This document shows positions 18,058 through 26,085 of a stretch of DNA of 64,000 nucleotides, piece by piece (position 1 is the first letter of the stretch; the number at the start of each line of letters is the position of its first letter). The DNA is from Paracidovorax wautersii (GTDB taxonomy: Bacteria > Pseudomonadota > Gammaproteobacteria > Burkholderiales > Burkholderiaceae_C), in contig WNDQ01000007.1 in the NCBI GenBank assembly GCA_009912175.1, positions 1 through 64,000 on the forward strand, written 5' to 3'. The notes beneath the pieces were generated by a model that was not told the DNA's origin, searched no databases, and was given only the letters and a program-made list of their open reading frames with translations. The position numbers were made by a program, and so were the translations under genes.

Positions 18058-18924
18058 ATGCTGCCGTCCCCCTCGTCCCCGCTGCCCGCCTTGCCGCACG
18101 CCCCGGCCTTCGGCGCCATCGACTGGCACCAGCCCTGGCTGCGGCCCTGGCGCGCCCAGGGAGAGCCCGCCGCCCAGCGGGCCCAGGCCGGCAGCACGCT
18201 GGCCGCGCTGCAGCCCTGCGACGCCAGCCCCGTGCGCTTCGTGGCGCAAAACGAGCTGCCCGCCGGCATCGCCTACGAGCGCTACATCTTCGAGACCGGG
18301 CAATGCCCGGTGCGCGAGGGCCTGCACGATTTTTTCAACGGCCTGTGCTGGCAGCACTTTCCGCGCAGCAAGGCACGCCTGAACACGCTGCAGGCCCAGG
18401 CCATCGGCGCCCAGGGCGGTCTGCAGCAGCCGCGCGGGCCGCTGCGCGACGCCATCACCGTGTTCGACGAAAACGGCGCCGTGCTCGCCGCACCGCCCGA
18501 CGTGCTGGCGCCGCTGTGGACCGCCCTGCGCGCCCACGACTGGCGGCGCGCGCTGGTCGACCTGCGCCCGCTCTGGGACCAGGTCCAGTTCGTGCTGTTC
18601 GGCCACGCCCTGCTGGAAAAACTGGTGGCCCCACGCGTCGGCATCACCGCGCACGTGCTGGCGCTGCCGATCGCGGCCACCGGCGTGCCGCCGCCGCAAC
18701 TGTCCCTGGCCACGCTGGACGCCCAACTGGCCCCGTGGCTGCAGGCCGATCGCCTGGCCGCCAAGCCCTTCACACCGCTGCCCGTGCTGGGCGTGCCGGG
18801 CTGGCACGCCGCCAACGCGGCCGTTTCCTTTTATGATGACGCCTCGGTTTTCCGGCCTGCGCGGGCTCCCAAAACGACATCACTCCAACCAAGACAAATC
18901 GCGCAGCGCACACCGGCGGCTTGA
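18058..18924 (+). CDS. DUF3025 domain protein
   Basis: This 288-residue protein matches the DUF3025 family, seen in FVAQNELPAGIAYERYIFETG, DFFNGLCWQHFPRSKARLN and HALLEKLVAPR. No signal peptide or membrane segment is evident. The C-terminal 30 residues after the GVPGWHAAN segment are variable and basic. It diverges from the DUF3182 gene and precedes htpX by 114 bases on the same strand. The function is unknown; the conserved Asn, His and Asp residues suggest an enzyme. Confidence 0.78.
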   Translation: MLPSPSSPLPALPHAPAFGAIDWHQPWLRPWRAQGEPAAQRAQAGSTLAALQPCDASPVRFVAQNELPAGIAYERYIFETGQCPVREGLHDFFNGLCWQHFPRSKARLNTLQAQAIGAQGGLQQPRGPLRDAITVFDENGAVLAAPPDVLAPLWTALRAHDWRRALVDLRPLWDQVQFVLFGHALLEKLVAPRVGITAHVLALPIAATGVPPPQLSLATLDAQLAPWLQADRLAAKPFTPLPVLGVPGWHAANAAVSFYDDASVFRPARAPKTTSLQPRQIAQRTPAA

Positions 18925-19038
18925 TTTCCCGCCGGATTGCCTCCATCTGGCCGAAACCGGCCTTTTGTCCGATGATCCTCCCTGGGCATCAGGACTGCCT
19001 CTGCTTCATTTTTCTTGACGACCTCGGAGTCTTCCTCG

Positions 19039-19911
19039 ATGAAACGTATCGCTCTCTTCTTGTTGACCAACATCGCGGTGGTCGTGGTGTTGGGCATCGT
19101 CGCCAGCTTGCTGGGCGTCAACCGATTCCTGACCGCCAACGGGCTCAACCTCGGCGCGCTGCTGGGCTTTGCGCTCATCATGGGTTTTGGCGGCGCCTTC
19201 ATCTCGCTGCTCATCAGCAAGCCCATGGCCAAGTGGTCGGCCGGCGTGCAGGTCATCAACCAGCCGCGCAACGCCGACGAAGCCTGGATCGTCGAGACCG
19301 TGCGCAAGCTCTCCGACCGCGCCGGCATCGGCATGCCCGAAGTCGGCATCTTCGAAGGCCCGCCCAACGCCTTTGCCACCGGCGCCTTCAAGAACTCCTC
19401 GCTCGTGGCCGTCTCCACCGGCCTGCTGCAAAGCATGACGCACGAAGAGATCGAAGCCGTCATCGGCCATGAAGTGGCCCACGTCGCCAACGGCGACATG
19501 GTCACCATGGCGCTGATCCAGGGCGTGATGAACACCTTCGTGGTCTTCCTCAGCCGCGTCATCGGCTACCTGGTCGACAGCTTCCTGCGCCGCGGCAGCG
19601 ACAACCAGTCGGGCCCGGGCATCGGCTACTACGTCACCACCATCGTGCTCGACATCGTGCTGGGTTTCCTGGCCGCCATGATCGTGGCCTGGTTCAGCCG
19701 CCAGCGCGAATTCCGCGCCGACGCCGGCGCCGCCCACCTCATGGGCCGCAAGCAACCCATGATCAACGCCCTGGCCCGCCTGGGCGGCCTGCAGCCGGGC
19801 GAGCTGCCCAAGAGCCTGGACGCCATGGGCATCAGCGGCGGCATCGGCAAGCTGTTCTCGACCCACCCGCCGATCGAGCAGCGCATTGCGGCGCTGCAGC
19901 AGGCGCAGTAA
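19039..19911 (+). CDS. htpX: Zinc metalloprotease HtpX
   Basis: This 290-residue integral-membrane protease degrades misfolded inner-membrane proteins together with FtsH. It has two N-terminal membrane segments (about 7-25 and 36-58), the zinc site H144-E145-x-x-H148 ([12 protein letters not shown]) and two further segments near 165-180 and 195-215 with [12 protein letters not shown] after them (the third zinc ligand lies in this region). The ATG at 19039 gives the standard N-terminus [15 protein letters not shown] lies upstream. Heat-shock control is usual in the family, but I could not see a clear sigma-32 promoter. A strong terminator follows. Confidence 0.95.
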   Translation: MKRIALFLLTNIAVVVVLGIVASLLGVNRFLTANGLNLGALLGFALIMGFGGAFISLLISKPMAKWSAGVQVINQPRNADEAWIVETVRKLSDRAGIGMPEVGIFEGPPNAFATGAFKNSSLVAVSTGLLQSMTHEEIEAVIGHEVAHVANGDMVTMALIQGVMNTFVVFLSRVIGYLVDSFLRRGSDNQSGPGIGYYVTTIVLDIVLGFLAAMIVAWFSRQREFRADAGAAHLMGRKQPMINALARLGGLQPGELPKSLDAMGISGGIGKLFSTHPPIEQRIAALQQAQ

Positions 19912-19973
19912 AACCGGCGCCTGGCCGCGCTCTTGCGCCGAAGGCGAATTCTTCGCCACCTCTCGTTCCCAGC

Positions 19974-20009
19974 AAAACGGGCTGCATCTGACGGTGCAGC
20001 CCGTTTTTT
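19974..20009 (+). terminator. Terminator after htpX
   Basis: A 13-bp stem (aaaacgggctgca / tgcagcccgtttt) with an 8-base loop is followed by a T run. Confidence 0.85.
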
Positions 20010-20106
20010 ATCGCCGGGCCGCCCCAAGATGAAAGCGTCCCCCTGGGGGACCGGGTCATCGCGCAGCGAGGGACCGAGGGGCCATTTTCATGGGCGGTGC
20101 CCCACC

Positions 20107-20544
20107 TTATTTGCTCAAGTCAGCCTTGAGCGCCACGCCCGCCACAACCGCGCCGGCATGGCATTCGAAATCGGTGGTGCTGCGAAACTCGTTGCGCTTG
20201 TAAAAGCTCACGATGTTGACGACACGGCTGGCACCGGCTTCCTTGGCCGCCTCATGCAGTTGGATCAGCGCCGACTGCATGGCCCAGCTGCAGGCGTTCG
20301 CATCGCTTTTGGCAAAGGCGTTGGTCTTCTTGTTCGTCACCACGTCGGCGCGGATCACCTGTCCCGGCGATCCCGTTCCGGCCAGCGCGAACTTGACGCT
20401 GCCGTCGATGCGTCCGGCCGCGAGCGCCGCCTCCACTTCCGGCGCAAACGGCAGGTACACCGTCCGATCGGCCGCATGGGCGCCCATGGCGCACAGGCCC
20501 AAAAGCAGAGCGCCAGCGGCAGCACGTGTTTGGCGGATGTTCAT
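20107..20544 (-). CDS. Small secreted protein at the end of the aryl polyene operon
   Basis: This 145-residue protein has a signal peptide (cleavage near MGAHAAD). The mature part has three cysteine-light beta-rich stretches, TNKKTNAFAKSD and ASRVVNIVSFYKRNEFRSTTDFECHAGAVVAGVAL. Relatives are often labelled excinuclease ATPase subunit, which is not supported: there is no Walker motif or UvrA feature. A good site (GAGGAG) precedes the ATG, and it lies 35 bases after the last ketosynthase gene, so it could be read with the APE operon. The function is unknown; a periplasmic or outer-membrane role is inferred from export. Confidence 0.7.
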   Translation of the reverse strand: MNIRQTRAAAGALLLGLCAMGAHAADRTVYLPFAPEVEAALAAGRIDGSVKFALAGTGSPGQVIRADVVTNKKTNAFAKSDANACSWAMQSALIQLHEAAKEAGASRVVNIVSFYKRNEFRSTTDFECHAGAVVAGVALKADLSK

Positions 20545-20579
20545 GAGTCAATCTCCTCGTATGACAGTGAATAAAAAAA

Positions 20580-21809
20580 CTATGAAGGCCAGCGTTTGAA
20601 GATCAGCGACGTATTGATGCCACCAAACGCAAAGTTGTTGTTCATGACGTGGTCGACGTCGAGCGAGCGTCCTTCGCCCATGATGTAGTCGAGGTCGCCG
20701 CAGCGGGGATCGACGCTGGCGAGGTTCAGCGTGGGCGCGAACCAGCCTTGTTTCATCATCGCGATGCTGAACCACGACTCCAGCGCACCACAGGCCCCAA
20801 GCGTGTGCCCGAGATAGCTCTTTTGGGAGCTGATGGGCATCTCTGCGCCAAACAGCGCGTGTGTGGCGGCTGTCTCGGCGATGTCGCCCTGCTCCGTGGC
20901 CGTGCCATGGCCATTGACGTAGCCAATGGCCTCGGGCGGCAGACCGGCATCCTGCAACGCCATTTCCATCGCCAACTGCATGGTGCGCGCCTCTGGCCGG
21001 GTGACGTGCGTGCCATCGGAGTTGCAGCCGAAGCCGACGATTTCCGCGTGAATACGCGCACCGCGCTCCAGCGCGCTGTCCAGCGATTCGAGCACCAGCA
21101 TGCCAGCTCCCTCGCCGATGATCAGGCCATCTCGGCTGGCGTCATAGGGCCTGGATGCGCTCTGCGGGGAGTCGTTGCGCTGGCTTGTCGCATACAGCGC
21201 GTCGAACACCATGGCCTCGCTCGGGCACAGTTCTTCGGCACCGCCCGCCAGCATCATCGGCTGGCGCCCGAATCGAATGGCCTCATAGGCGTAGCCTATG
21301 CCCTGGCTGCCGGAAGTGCAGGCACTGGACGTGGGAATGACGCGCCCCTTGAGGCCAAAGAAGATGCCGATGTTGGCCGCCGTCGTGTGGGGCATCATGC
21401 GCACATACGAATTCGCATTGAGGCCGCTGGTCACGCCGTTGAGCAGCATGTTGCCGAAGGCCTTGACCTCTTCCGTGCTGCCGGTCGACGAGCCGCAGGC
21501 CACCCCCATCCGGCCGTCGGCAATGGCCGCGTTCCCCAGCAGCCCGGCATCCAGCAAGGCCTGCTCGGCCGCAGCGACGGCCAGTTGCGACACCCGCCCC
21601 ATGCTGCGTAGTTGTTTGCGCGTCCAGTGCGCAGGCGGCCGAAAATCGAGAACTGGCCCACCCAGACGGGTGTTGAGGTTGTCGTAGCGCTCCCATTCAG
21701 GCATGCAAGCCAGCCCGCTGCGTGCGGCACGGAACGCCTGCTCGATCTGCGCCCAGTCGTTGCCCAGGGAGGTGATGCCGGCCATGCCGGTGACGACGAC
21801 GCGCGGCAT
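20580..21809 (-). CDS. Aryl polyene beta-ketoacyl-ACP synthase (ApeR-like, FabF type)
   Basis: This 409-residue condensing enzyme has the full KS triad: C164 (SSACTSGSQ), H301 (NGHGTATEQGD) and H335 (YLGHTLGA). It therefore catalyses Claisen condensation of malonyl-ACP with an acyl chain. Among APE systems it corresponds to the stand-alone KS (ApeR type), the other KS here being paired with a CLF-like protein. The ATG at 21809 shares one base with the ketoreductase stop (TGATG), preferred over a GTG six bases earlier. It is the last core enzyme gene of the cluster. Confidence 0.9.
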   Translation of the reverse strand: MPRVVVTGMAGITSLGNDWAQIEQAFRAARSGLACMPEWERYDNLNTRLGGPVLDFRPPAHWTRKQLRSMGRVSQLAVAAAEQALLDAGLLGNAAIADGRMGVACGSSTGSTEEVKAFGNMLLNGVTSGLNANSYVRMMPHTTAANIGIFFGLKGRVIPTSSACTSGSQGIGYAYEAIRFGRQPMMLAGGAEELCPSEAMVFDALYATSQRNDSPQSASRPYDASRDGLIIGEGAGMLVLESLDSALERGARIHAEIVGFGCNSDGTHVTRPEARTMQLAMEMALQDAGLPPEAIGYVNGHGTATEQGDIAETAATHALFGAEMPISSQKSYLGHTLGACGALESWFSIAMMKQGWFAPTLNLASVDPRCGDLDYIMGEGRSLDVDHVMNNNFAFGGINTSLIFKRWPS

Positions 21810-22549
21810 CAGCACAGCCCCCCATTGACCGACAGCACCTGCCGGGTGACATAGCCGGCGTCACGCGACAGCAGGTAATCGACGGCCGCGGCGACCTCTT
21901 CAGGCGCTCCCAGGCGGGCGATGGGCAGCATCTTCAGGATCTCGGCCACGGGCACATCGGGCGACAGCATGTCCGTCTCGATCAGGCCGGGCGCCACCGC
22001 GTTGACGGTGATCTGGCGTTTGCCGAGTTCGACGGCCAATGCCTTGACCGCACCGATCAGACCAGCCTTGGCGGCGCTGTAATTGACCTGGCCCCGGTTG
22101 CCGATGAGGCCCGACGCCGACGCAACGGCGACGATCCGACCGGGTGCGCGGCGCCGGATCATGGGCATGATCAGCGGATGCAGCACGTTGTAGAAGCCGT
22201 CGAGGTTGGTGCGCAACACCCGATCCCAGTCGTCGCCGGTGAGTGCCGGAAACGCACCATCGCGCGTGAGGCCGGCGCTCAGCACCACGCCATAGTAGGC
22301 GCCATGCGCCGTCACGTCGGCCTCCAGGATTTCCGCGCAGGCGTGGCGGTCTGCCACATCGAAACTCAGCACACGCGCACGGCGCCCCAGAGCCTGGACT
22401 TCAGCGCACACCGCCTCGGCCTCGGTCAGCCGGTTGCGGCAATGCACCACGATGTCATGGCCGGAGGCCGCCAGTCTCAAGGCAACCGCACGCCCGATGC
22501 CACGGCTGGAGCCCGTGACGAGAACGGTAGAAGCAGCGGGTGAATTCAA
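21809..22549 (-). CDS. Aryl polyene 3-oxoacyl-ACP reductase (FabG type)
   Basis: This 246-residue SDR has cofactor motif TGSSRGIG (residues 12-19), S144, Y157 and K161 (YSAAK), and the FabG-like NAVAPGLIETDM segment. It reduces the beta-keto group after each condensation during polyene growth (ApeQ role). No ATG fits the N-terminus; a TTG at 22549 overlaps the dehydratase stop as TTGA and has GGAG upstream, so I chose it. A TTG start with a 4-base overlap implies translational coupling to the dehydratase gene. Confidence 0.88.
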   Translation of the reverse strand: MNSPAASTVLVTGSSRGIGRAVALRLAASGHDIVVHCRNRLTEAEAVCAEVQALGRRARVLSFDVADRHACAEILEADVTAHGAYYGVVLSAGLTRDGAFPALTGDDWDRVLRTNLDGFYNVLHPLIMPMIRRRAPGRIVAVASASGLIGNRGQVNYSAAKAGLIGAVKALAVELGKRQITVNAVAPGLIETDMLSPDVPVAEILKMLPIARLGAPEEVAAAVDYLLSRDAGYVTRQVLSVNGGLC

Positions 22550-23055
22550 GGGGGAGACTCCTGCAGATATTCGCCCACCGACGGGGGCTTGAAAACATTG
22601 AGACGCGCCTCGGCCAGCACCGTGGGGGCGGCCGAATCGGAGGGTTCGATGGCCATGGCGATCGCGCATTCAAAGACGCTCATGCCATTGCCGCCGTCAA
22701 GGGTCCGCACGCAAGACACACGCAAACGTTCGCCAGGCCGGAAGGCCGGTACACGACAGGCATAGCGGCGCGTGCCCAGCAAAAATCCAAGCGCCACGGG
22801 CTGACCTTGCTGCAACGCGTGCCAACCCGCCCAGGCCGCCACGATCTGCCCCATCAGTTCAATGCCGGCGCTCGCGGGCAGACGGCCATCGGCATGGCTC
22901 AAGGGCGTGTCGGGCTTGACGCACAGCAGTGCCGCGGCAGACTGCTCGTCGCAGGCCAGCATTTCATCGAGCAGCACCATGTTGCCGTGATGCGGCAACA
23001 GGCTGGCCACTGGCGGCCATGAAACGCTGCCCTGGGATTGCACTGCAGCCATCAT
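22546..23055 (-). CDS. Aryl polyene 3-hydroxyacyl-ACP dehydratase (ApeP-like hotdog)
   Basis: This is a 169-residue single-hotdog protein with LLPHHGNMVLLDEML near the N-terminus and ASAGIELMGQIVAAWAGWH forming the hotdog helix. This is the FabZ-like APE dehydratase type (ApeP), which in characterised systems pairs with a second hotdog, ApeI. Here the partner is the C-terminal domain of the ligase fusion encoded upstream. It removes water from beta-hydroxyacyl-ACP to form the conjugated double bonds. The ATG at 23055 overlaps the preceding KS stop (ATGA); a second ATG follows directly. Confidence 0.86.
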   Translation of the reverse strand: MMAAVQSQGSVSWPPVASLLPHHGNMVLLDEMLACDEQSAAALLCVKPDTPLSHADGRLPASAGIELMGQIVAAWAGWHALQQGQPVALGFLLGTRRYACRVPAFRPGERLRVSCVRTLDGGNGMSVFECAIAMAIEPSDSAAPTVLAEARLNVFKPPSVGEYLQESPP

Positions 23056-24233
23056 GTGGCGTCTCCGAGGATCAGGCAGGCATTGCTGCCGCCAAAGGCA
23101 AATGAATTGCTCATCAGCCGACGCGGCTTGCCCGTTGGCAGACGGCTCGCGGCCGTGGTGAAGTCCAGCGCGGGCAGTTCGGGGTCTGCATGGCCATCCC
23201 AGCGGTGCGGCGGCAATCGGCCCTCCGGGTTGCGGCCGATCGCCAGCCAGCAGAACGCGGCCTCCAGCGCGCCGGCCGCGCCCAGGGTATGGCCAGTCAA
23301 TGGCTTGGTCGAAGAGCACGGGACACCCTGCGGAAACAGCGCGGCCACGGCGCGGCTTTCCATCGCGTCGTTCTGTCGTGTGGCCGTGCCATGCAGATTC
23401 AGGTAGTCGATATCGCCGGCCGCCAGGCCGGCGTCGGCCAACGCGGCCTGCATGGTGCGCCGGGCGCCTTCGCCGTCGGGCCTGGGCGCGGCCATGTGAT
23501 AGGCATCGGAGCCGGCTGCCGCTGCGAGCAGCGCGACCGGGGCAGGCTCGGCGCTCATCAGGAACAGTGCGGCGCCCTCGCCGATGTTGATGCCCCGGCG
23601 CTGGCGCGAAAACGGGTTGCAGCGTTCGGGCGCCACCGCCTCCAGCGCCGAAAAACCGTGCAAGGACATGTCGGACAGACCGTCCACACCGCCGCACACC
23701 ACGACATCGCACACACCCAGGCGCAACAGGCGGCGGGCGCTTTGCAGCGCCAGCGCGCTCGACGTGCAGGCCGTGGCAATCGTCTGGCACGGTCCCCGCA
23801 ACGCCCAGCGGCGGACCAGCCATGCAGCGGGTTGTCCCAGCACTTGGTGCCGATAGTCGTAAGCCGCAGGGAAATGGCCGTCGCGGAGCTGGGCCGCAAC
23901 CGCCTGCCCGGCTTCGTGAATACCGCCTGTGCTGGTGCCCAGCACGACGCCGACCCGGTGCGCACCATGGCGCTCGACAGCCCTGTGGACAGCCACGTCC
24001 AACTGCTGTGCAGCAAGCGCCAGAACACGCAAGGTGCGACCCGCGCCGGGCGCCAGATCAACGGTATCGAGTGCTCGCGCCGGCACCTGCCCGACCGGCG
24101 CCCGTCCGTCCAGCCACTGCGCATCGACGACCACACTGTCGGTTTCGCTTGCGGCCAGCAGGCCACGGGCGACATCCGCCGCGCCGCTGCCCAGCGAGCA
24201 GGCGATGCCCAGCTCATGCAGATAGGCATTCAT
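23052..24233 (-). CDS. Aryl polyene beta-ketoacyl-ACP synthase (ApeO-like)
   Basis: This is a 393-residue KS with intact triad C156 (TACTSSALA), H281 (NLHGTATRQND) and H315 (LTGHTLGA). In APE systems a KS of this type (ApeO) forms a complex with a chain-length-factor protein (ApeC), encoded here as the first gene of the operon. It extends the aryl-primed chain with malonyl units. The ATG at 24233 overlaps the lipoprotein stop by ATGA and the stop overlaps the dehydratase start. The preceding residues of the open frame have no KS similarity. Confidence 0.89.
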   Translation of the reverse strand: MNAYLHELGIACSLGSGAADVARGLLAASETDSVVVDAQWLDGRAPVGQVPARALDTVDLAPGAGRTLRVLALAAQQLDVAVHRAVERHGAHRVGVVLGTSTGGIHEAGQAVAAQLRDGHFPAAYDYRHQVLGQPAAWLVRRWALRGPCQTIATACTSSALALQSARRLLRLGVCDVVVCGGVDGLSDMSLHGFSALEAVAPERCNPFSRQRRGINIGEGAALFLMSAEPAPVALLAAAAGSDAYHMAAPRPDGEGARRTMQAALADAGLAAGDIDYLNLHGTATRQNDAMESRAVAALFPQGVPCSSTKPLTGHTLGAAGALEAAFCWLAIGRNPEGRLPPHRWDGHADPELPALDFTTAASRLPTGKPRRLMSNSFAFGGSNACLILGDAT

Positions 24234-24823
24234 GAACAATCCTCCCCGGCGTCGCCCGGCAAAGGCTGCCACGACCAAGCCGATGCACCGTCCACCGGCT
24301 GCGGAAAGTCGAGACGCCAGCCTGATGCCGTTCCCAGGCGAGTCGCCGTCCACAGCCATTGACCCTCACGCCACAACGACACGGCCGACGGGCCTGCACG
24401 CCGAACCTCCAGGCCCGGATACAGCGCCGCCAATGATGTCGTGGCCCGAACGTCCAGTGGCTCACGGACCGCAAGGCCAAACAACACGGCCGCAAACAAT
24501 GTGCGCGCGGCCGGCGCGGGCGGCAACAGGCCATCAGCCTGCCAGCGCCCCTGCGCCAGCACCTGCCGCGCCAACGGAACCCCGAGCGGGTCGGTCATCA
24601 CGAACCGCAGCGCCTGGCCTTCACACTGGATCACCAGCAGTCGCGCCTGGACTGACGCGGCATCGGCCTGGCGCGCATCGCTGGGCTGGCCCAGCAATTG
24701 CCGCGCGCAGGCGGCGGCCGGCTGGGCCGCGGGCACCGCAGGCGCGCTGGCACAGCCCATCAACGCCAGGGCCACCAGCATGGCGGCGCCCCAGGACGAG
24801 ACCGCGCGGGCATCCGTCTTCAT
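24230..24823 (-). CDS. DUF3261 lipoprotein of the aryl polyene cluster
   Basis: This 197-residue protein has a type II signal peptide with lipobox LMGC (Cys at about residue 24), then an Ala/Pro-rich linker and a DUF3261 domain (ARQLLGQPSD, LLVIQCEGQALRFVMTDPLGVPLAR, and an LYPGLEVRR segment). DUF3261 proteins are recurrent in APE clusters and are thought to act in the envelope, perhaps moving the lipid-linked pigment to the outer membrane with the LolA-like carrier. The start overlaps the flavoprotein stop and the stop overlaps the KS start. No enzymatic residues are evident. Confidence 0.82.
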   Translation of the reverse strand: MKTDARAVSSWGAAMLVALALMGCASAPAVPAAQPAAACARQLLGQPSDARQADAASVQARLLVIQCEGQALRFVMTDPLGVPLARQVLAQGRWQADGLLPPAPAARTLFAAVLFGLAVREPLDVRATTSLAALYPGLEVRRAGPSAVSLWREGQWLWTATRLGTASGWRLDFPQPVDGASAWSWQPLPGDAGEDCS

Positions 24824-26085
24824 GCCGCGCACAGTGCCGCCAGCGTCTTCAGGCGCCGATTCGGCTCGGCCACATAGGGATTGTTCAGATCCCAGGCATA
24901 GCCCGCCAGGATGGAACAGATCATGCGGCGCACGTCCGGCTGCGCCTTCTCGTAGAACACCACGTCCTGGAACGAGCCGTCGTACCAGCCGTCGACATAG
25001 GCACGAAACGCATCCACCCCGCGCCGCAGCGGCTCGGCAAACTCTGCCTCCCAATCCACGGACTGGCCACGCAACTGGCGATCGAGCACCTCTGCGGCCA
25101 TGCTGGCCGACCGCATGGCGATGGTCACGCCCGATGAAAACACAGGGTCCAGAAACTCTGCGGCATTGCCCAGCAGGGCGTAACCGGGACCATGCAACTG
25201 CTTGACGTTGGCCGAGTAGCCGCCGATGGTGTTGGCGGGCGTGTCCCACTGCGCATTCGCCAGTTGACGGCGCAGCCCCGGCGCCTGTGCTACCCATGCC
25301 TGCAACTGCTCGCGCAAGTCCGTGCCGGCAGCCGGCTCGAAGACGGATGCGTCGGCCACCACGCCCAGCGAACTGCGCCCGTTGGAAAACGGAATCAACC
25401 AGTACCACACGCCGCGCTGCTGCGGATTGACGGTGATCAGGATCTTGTCGCGATCAAAATCCGGCGCGGTGATGCGGTCCTCGACGTGCGTGAAGATGGC
25501 ACGCCGCTCGGGCATGGACGACGGTGTTTCCAGCGCCAGCAGGCGCGACAGCACACGCCCATAACCGCTGCCGTCGAGAACAAAACGTGCGCGTGCCTCA
25601 TAAGGCTCGCCACCGGCCAGAGGACGCACCTGCAGTCGCGCGCCATGACCGTCGATGTGTGCGGCCGTGACCTCTTGTTGGTAACGAATACGAACGCCCT
25701 GGCGTTCGGCCTCGTCGGCCAGCAGCTTGTCGAACGAGGCACGCTGGACCTGAAACGTCGCGCCATGGCCTGGCGTGAACTTCTCGCGAAAGTCGAAGTG
25801 GGTCTGGCGATCGCCCCAGGCAAACGCCGCGCCATTCTTGTGCTGGAAACCCGCCGCCTTCACGGCATCGAGCATGCCCGCCTCCTCGATGAAGTCCAGG
25901 CAGTGCGACAGCAGGCTTTCCCCGATCGAGAAGCGCGGAAAGGCCTGGCGCTCGATCACCAGCACGTCATAGCCCTTGCGTTTGAGCAGCGCCGCCGCAA
26001 TGGCCCCGGCAGGACCGGCGCCGATCACGATCACATCCGGATCTTCGGGGCGCAACCCCGCCCGACTTTCGTTGACAGCATTCAT
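24820..26085 (-). CDS. FAD-dependent oxidoreductase with flavin-halogenase motifs
   Basis: This is a 421-residue flavoprotein. The FAD Rossmann motif is GAGPAG (22-27), with SIGESLL at 53-59. A lysine sits at K83 in HKNGAAFAWG, where flavin-dependent halogenases carry the catalytic lysine. WYWLIP (227-232) matches the halogenase WxWxIP signature, and F311-x-x-P314-x-x-S317-x-G319 matches the FxxPxxSxG motif. By pattern it resembles carrier-protein or phenol-type halogenases more than simple reductases. Xanthomonadins are brominated aryl polyenes, so halogenation of the aryl head group is plausible; a redox role is the alternative. The gene overlaps both neighbours. No flavin reductase is nearby. 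Confidence 0.8.
   Translation of the reverse strand: MNAVNESRAGLRPEDPDVIVIGAGPAGAIAAALLKRKGYDVLVIERQAFPRFSIGESLLSHCLDFIEEAGMLDAVKAAGFQHKNGAAFAWGDRQTHFDFREKFTPGHGATFQVQRASFDKLLADEAERQGVRIRYQQEVTAAHIDGHGARLQVRPLAGGEPYEARARFVLDGSGYGRVLSRLLALETPSSMPERRAIFTHVEDRITAPDFDRDKILITVNPQQRGVWYWLIPFSNGRSSLGVVADASVFEPAAGTDLREQLQAWVAQAPGLRRQLANAQWDTPANTIGGYSANVKQLHGPGYALLGNAAEFLDPVFSSGVTIAMRSASMAAEVLDRQLRGQSVDWEAEFAEPLRRGVDAFRAYVDGWYDGSFQDVVFYEKAQPDVRRMICSILAGYAWDLNNPYVAEPNRRLKTLAALCAA

Noticed and set aside
18935-18975. Hairpin-like ggccgaaaccggcc word before htpX as a terminator
   Set aside because: The stem is very short, the T run is weak, and it could equally be part of the htpX leader.
20107-20544. 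Excinuclease ATPase annotation for the small exported protein
   Set aside because: It has no Walker motifs, is far too short, and carries a signal peptide.
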